In this document: in pieces, positions 60,944-64,000 of the stretch | How positions within the stretch are numbered: position 1 is the first letter of the stretch | Layout: each line of letters opens with the position of its first letter | DNA from: Bryobacterales bacterium | GTDB lineage: Bacteria; Acidobacteriota; Terriglobia; Bryobacterales; Bryobacteraceae | Length of the DNA: 64,000 nucleotides | Assembly: GCA_003170915.1 (NCBI GenBank) | Contig: PMYB01000053.1 | Span: 87,921-151,920 of the forward strand | Direction: 5' to 3' | The notes under the pieces: model-generated | Database searches by the model: none | Seen by the model: the letters and a program-made list of their open reading frames with translations, nothing else | What the model was told of the DNA's origin: nothing | Made by a program: the position numbers and the translations under genes

Positions 60944-61876
60944 CTACTGCAGGAACTGACTGGCGTTCTCTTTGGTCACCAGCACCGGGGTGATGATGGC
61001 TTGTTTGTCCACCGGCTGGCCTTTGGCGGCTTTGATGGCTTCTTCCACCGCCTTCCGGCCCATCACTTCGGGAAGACCGGCCATGTCGCCCGACAGGCGG
61101 CCCGCTACAACCGCGCGGACGGCCTCTCGGGTGGCGTCGAAACCGACTATCTGCACTTTCCCGGTGAGGTTGTGCGCGGCGATGGCCTCCACTGCGCCGA
61201 GCGCCATCTGGTCATTGGTGGCGAAGACGGCTTTCAAATCCGGGTACGCGGTCAGCAGGTTCTCCATCACCGTCATGCCGAGCGCACGCTCGCTATTGGC
61301 GGGCTGCACGGCGACGCACTCGATTCCCGGCGCGCCCGCAATCGCCTCGCGAAAGCCGGCCAGGCGCTCCTCGTGCGTGGCAATGCCCAGGATTCCGCGA
61401 ATCACCGCAACCTTGCCCTTGCCACCCAGTAGCTTGACGATATACTCCCCGGCGATTCGACCTCCCACGCGGTTGTCGGCGCCGATGTAGCTCAGCTTGG
61501 CGGGCCAGTTCACGTCGGTGTCGACGATCAGGACCGGAATGCCCGCGGCCTTCGCCTTGTCGAGCACCGGCAGGATCTCGGAGACTCCGGCGGGCGCCAC
61601 CGCCAGCGCGGAGACGCCTCGTGTGATCTGGTCTTCGAGGATCCCGACCTGCTGATCGATGTTGACCTCGCGCTCGGGCGCCAGCACCACCAGCTTTACG
61701 CCCGGAGCGGCGCGCGCGGCCTCCTCGGCGCCGGACTTCACGCGCTGCCACCACTCGCTGTCGAGCGCTTTGGTGACGAGCGCGATCTCGATAGTCTTGC
61801 CTTTTCCGGCGCGGCCACAGGACGACGCTGTGACAAACGCGACGGCGATCAGGAGTAAGCAGGTTGTTCGATTCAT
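60944..61876 (-). CDS. Sugar ABC transporter substrate-binding lipoprotein (RbsB-like)
   Basis: A 310-residue periplasmic-binding protein of the type I sugar family. The lipobox is TASSC (C20), followed by IEIALVTKALDSEWWQRV, APAGVSEILPVLDKAKAAG, VDTDV, GEYIVKLLGG and TNDQMALGAVEAI in the standard order. The start overlaps the stop of glpD (ATGA), yet no permease or ATPase gene is nearby. The ligand is probably a sugar or polyol; glpD coupling hints at glycerol-phosphate-related metabolism. Confidence 0.9.
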   Translation of the reverse strand: MNRTTCLLLIAVAFVTASSCGRAGKGKTIEIALVTKALDSEWWQRVKSGAEEAARAAPGVKLVVLAPEREVNIDQQVGILEDQITRGVSALAVAPAGVSEILPVLDKAKAAGIPVLIVDTDVNWPAKLSYIGADNRVGGRIAGEYIVKLLGGKGKVAVIRGILGIATHEERLAGFREAIAGAPGIECVAVQPANSERALGMTVMENLLTAYPDLKAVFATNDQMALGAVEAIAAHNLTGKVQIVGFDATREAVRAVVAGRLSGDMAGLPEVMGRKAVEEAIKAAKGQPVDKQAIITPVLVTKENASQFLQ

Positions 61877-63417
61877 GGAAGATAGTTGCGGGCTGTTTCG
61901 GTGAAAGATTGGACCTGGTCGGTTTCCCACTGGCTGCTGCGTTCGAGTTCGCGCGCGCACAGGTGAGCCACCGCGGGAGCCATCTCGATGGCGGCCCTGG
62001 CGTTCAGGAACAAAGCTCGTGTGCGGCGCGCCAGAACATCTTCCAGGGTGCGCGCCATTTCGTGACGCACCGCCCAGACGACCTCCGCGCCGGTGTAGGG
62101 GAGCGCGGGGTGGAGTGGTTCGGCCAGCCCCAACGACTGCACGCCCGGGGCGTCGGAGCCGTAGACGCTCAAGTGGCCGAACTTGTCGGAACCGGGATGG
62201 AAGCCGTGCACGTTGAGATGGCGGGTGACGCACGGCTTCTCGGGCAGGCGCGCCAGAGTGGCCGCCTGGTTGACGCAATCTTCCGCCATGTGGCGATAGG
62301 TGGTCCACTTGCCGCCGCAGATGGTCACTAACCCGCTGTTTTCGATGCGGATGGTGTGATCGCGCGAAAGGGCCGCGGTATTGCCGGAATCGCCCGAGCG
62401 CACCAGCGGGCGAATCCCCGCGAAGACACTGAGAACATCGCCGCGGACCGGCTTCTTGGCGAGATAAAGCGACGCGGTACTGAGGATGAATTCAATCTCC
62501 TGCTCCAAGGCGACGGGTTCGAGCGTGGCCGCTGGAATGGGAGTGTCGGTGGTGCCGACCAGCGTATGGCCATGCCAGGGTATGGCGAACATCACCCGCC
62601 CATCGCTGGTGTGGGGGACCATGATGGCGCTGTCGCCAGACAGGAACGAAGCATCGAACACCAGATGAATTCCCTGGCTGGGAGCAATCATCGGCTGGAC
62701 CGAGGGATCGGCCTTGCGGCGCAGGTCGTCGCAAAAGGGGCCGGTGGCATTGACGACCACCTTCCCCTGGGCGTGAAATTCCTCGCCGGTTTCCATATCG
62801 CGGACTACAACGCCGTCGACGAAGCCCTCGCCATCCCTGGTCACGTCGGTGACCGGCGCGTAATTCAGCAGGACCGCGCCCTGCTCGTAAGCGGTCGCCA
62901 CCAAGTTGATGAGCAAGCGGGAGTCGTCGAACTGGCCATCGAAGTAGATGACTCCGCCGCGGAGCCCTTCGGTGTTGAGAGTAGGCAGCCGCTCGAGGGT
63001 CTCTTCCTTGGAGAGGATGCGCGAGGCCCCGAAGCCGTACTTCCCGGCGAGCAGATTGTAGAGCTTGAGACCGATGCCGTAGAACGGAGCTTCCCACCAG
63101 TCGTAGTTGGGAACCACGAAGCCCAGGTTGCGAACCAGGTGGGGCGCGTTTTGAAGGAGCAGGCCGCGCTCCTTGAGGGCTTCCATGACGAGCGAGACGT
63201 TGCCTTGTTCCAGGTAACGCACGCCGCCATGCACCAACTTGGTGCTGCGGCTGGAGGTGCCTTTGCCGAAATCGCTCTGCTCGAGCAGGAGCACGTCGTA
63301 ACCGCGGGTGGCGCCATCAATGGCCACACCGGCGCCGGTGGCGCCTCCACCAACGACAATCATGTCCCACGGCCCCGCGTGCGCGCGGAGGCGCTGGTAC
63401 ATCTCGGATCTGGTCAT
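61873..63417 (-). CDS. glpD: Glycerol-3-phosphate dehydrogenase (FAD-dependent)
   Basis: A 514-residue flavoprotein that oxidises glycerol-3-phosphate to dihydroxyacetone phosphate at the inner membrane. It has DMIVVGGGATGAGVAIDGAT for FAD binding, SSRSTKLVHGGVRYLEQ and the substrate-side TTDTPI segment. The last 120 residues form the usual C-terminal helical domain. ATGA couples it to the sugar-binding protein gene. Confidence 0.95.
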   Translation of the reverse strand: MTRSEMYQRLRAHAGPWDMIVVGGGATGAGVAIDGATRGYDVLLLEQSDFGKGTSSRSTKLVHGGVRYLEQGNVSLVMEALKERGLLLQNAPHLVRNLGFVVPNYDWWEAPFYGIGLKLYNLLAGKYGFGASRILSKEETLERLPTLNTEGLRGGVIYFDGQFDDSRLLINLVATAYEQGAVLLNYAPVTDVTRDGEGFVDGVVVRDMETGEEFHAQGKVVVNATGPFCDDLRRKADPSVQPMIAPSQGIHLVFDASFLSGDSAIMVPHTSDGRVMFAIPWHGHTLVGTTDTPIPAATLEPVALEQEIEFILSTASLYLAKKPVRGDVLSVFAGIRPLVRSGDSGNTAALSRDHTIRIENSGLVTICGGKWTTYRHMAEDCVNQAATLARLPEKPCVTRHLNVHGFHPGSDKFGHLSVYGSDAPGVQSLGLAEPLHPALPYTGAEVVWAVRHEMARTLEDVLARRTRALFLNARAAIEMAPAVAHLCARELERSSQWETDQVQSFTETARNYLP

Positions 63418-63428
63418 AGATTCAGAGT

Positions 63429-63455
63429 GCCGGGGTGCCCTCTGGGCCCCCCGGC
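63429..63455 (-). terminator. Strong hairpin after the TonB receptor gene
   Basis: GCCGGGG-TGCCCTCTGGGCC-CCCCGGC is a 7-bp perfect stem whose loop pairs further, 9 bases past the receptor stop. A terminator is likely, though T residues are few. Confidence 0.5.
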
Positions 63456-63464
63456 GAGCTGTTG

Positions 63465-64000
63465 TCAGAAAATCAGCTTCAGAGCGAACTGTATCTGCCG
63501 CGACGGATACGTGGAGCGAACGGTCCCGAAAGCCGCACTGGTGGTTTGGGTGTTCGGTATGCCGAAATTCGTGTGATTGAGGATGTTAAAGAACTCCGAT
63601 CGGAATTGCAACTGGGCCTTTTCGAGGATACGGAAGTTCTTGTCGGCCGAAAAGTCCCACTGATCGAAGTTGGGAGCGCGGAACGAATTTCGGCCGACAT
63701 TGCCGTACGGCGCGCTGGCGGGCGGCGTGCTGAACGTGTACCCGGCGAAGTAAGTGTTCAGCATGGCGGAGCGGCTCTGACTGACGGCGCTGCCGGTTAC
63801 ATTGGGGCGCAGGAACGGCTGGCCGCGATAATCGTTGGAAAGGGAGCTGACAATGTTGGCCCCAGTGGGGCCGTAGGTCACGTCGAGCGGCTGGCCGGTG
63901 TGAGCCGTGTTGATGCTGTTGATTTCCCACCCGCCCACAAACGCATCGGCTATGGGATTCATGCTGGAGCCGAATTGGCGGCCCTTGCCGAAGGGAAGCT
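63465..64000 (-). CDS. Oar-like TonB-dependent outer-membrane receptor, C-terminal part (cut by edge)
   Basis: The visible 178 residues are the barrel end of a large acidobacterial receptor: FGKGRQFG, FVGGWEINSINTAHTGQPLD, FRAPNFDQWDFSADKNFRI and LQFRSEFFNILNHTNFG, finishing in QIQFALKLIF with a C-terminal Phe as expected of outer-membrane barrels. Full members exceed 1000 residues and start with a carboxypeptidase-regulatory-like domain. The gene continues beyond the window, in the same direction as glpD. Confidence 0.9.
   Translation of the reverse strand, partial: LPFGKGRQFGSSMNPIADAFVGGWEINSINTAHTGQPLDVTYGPTGANIVSSLSNDYRGQPFLRPNVTGSAVSQSRSAMLNTYFAGYTFSTPPASAPYGNVGRNSFRAPNFDQWDFSADKNFRILEKAQLQFRSEFFNILNHTNFGIPNTQTTSAAFGTVRSTYPSRQIQFALKLIF

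Noticed and set aside
1-64000. CRISPR arrays, tRNA or rRNA genes
   Set aside because: No spaced repeat arrays were seen and no cloverleaf or rRNA block was recognised, though a tRNA scan would be more sensitive than reading.

Overview
The window looks like a chromosome segment of a soil-type Acidobacteriota, most likely of the Bryobacterales/Solibacter group. This is inferred from gene content, not from a marker gene. It is GC-rich and carries the C-terminus of a large Oar-like TonB-dependent receptor, many secreted S9, M13, S41 and M23 peptidases, a PEP-CTERM protein, an amidohydrolase with a CIA30-like tail, and a dense scatter of toxin-antitoxin modules and degraded insertion sequences. 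No rRNA, tRNA or CRISPR array was seen.

Layout. 1-1.6 kb: start of an F1Fo ATP synthase operon on the minus strand (AtpZ-like, AtpI-like, AtpB, AtpE cut by the edge), abutting an IS1380-type transposase remnant. 2-3.9 kb: a PEP-CTERM protein and a VapBC pair. 3.9-6.9 kb: a secreted S9 peptidase. 6.9-9.7 kb: a compact sulfur-carrier cysteine module (CysM, a JAMM peptidase, and a ubiquitin-like/E1/rhodanese fusion). 9.7-13.8 kb: a methyltransferase and an RND efflux pump. 13.8-19.9 kb: a lysine riboswitch followed by six overlapping lysine/DAP genes. 20-31.6 kb: secreted hypotheticals, an M13 peptidase, a truncated antitoxin, RelB-YafQ, DUF433, a coupled S9-M23 pair, DUF4189, a decayed amidohydrolase and a ROK kinase. 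31.6-41.2 kb: an esterase, Fe-S aldo/keto reductase, MurJ, Tpx, a YyaL-like protein, an M20 dipeptidase and an enolase-superfamily enzyme. 41.2-45.4 kb: an accessory island with an unknown protein, a DnaJ-zinc-finger/HIRAN/membrane protein and two TA modules, one with a frameshifted toxin. 45.4-50.6 kb: small secreted proteins, a c-type cytochrome, and a Dus-RNase HI-DUF763 operon. 50.7-52.9 kb: HicBA, an integrase pseudogene and a two-domain putative effector. 53-57.8 kb: a Ppx/GppA-HD phosphatase with a CHAD domain split over two genes, and an S41 peptidase. 57.9-61.9 kb: a cupin, hemerythrin, NnrS-like and DUF488 cassette lying between two copies of the 3' end of a sugar-binding-protein gene. 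61.9-64 kb: GlpD and the TonB-dependent receptor fragment.

How the genes work together. The lysine operon holds Asd, LysC, DapA, DapB, DapD and an M20 deacylase that fits the DapE step, under a recognisable lysine aptamer. The cysteine module contains the parts of a protein-thiocarboxylate route. Its carrier domain has an internal Gly-Gly inside a fusion, and the neighbouring JAMM peptidase is a natural candidate to release it. The Ppx and CHAD genes suggest a polyphosphate locus. The most unusual items are the carrier-E1-rhodanese fusion with its JAMM partner, the repeat-flanked nitric-oxide-type cassette, the split CHAD, the HIRAN/zinc-finger membrane protein, and the jelly-roll plus TIR/deoxyribosyltransferase-like protein beside integrase debris.
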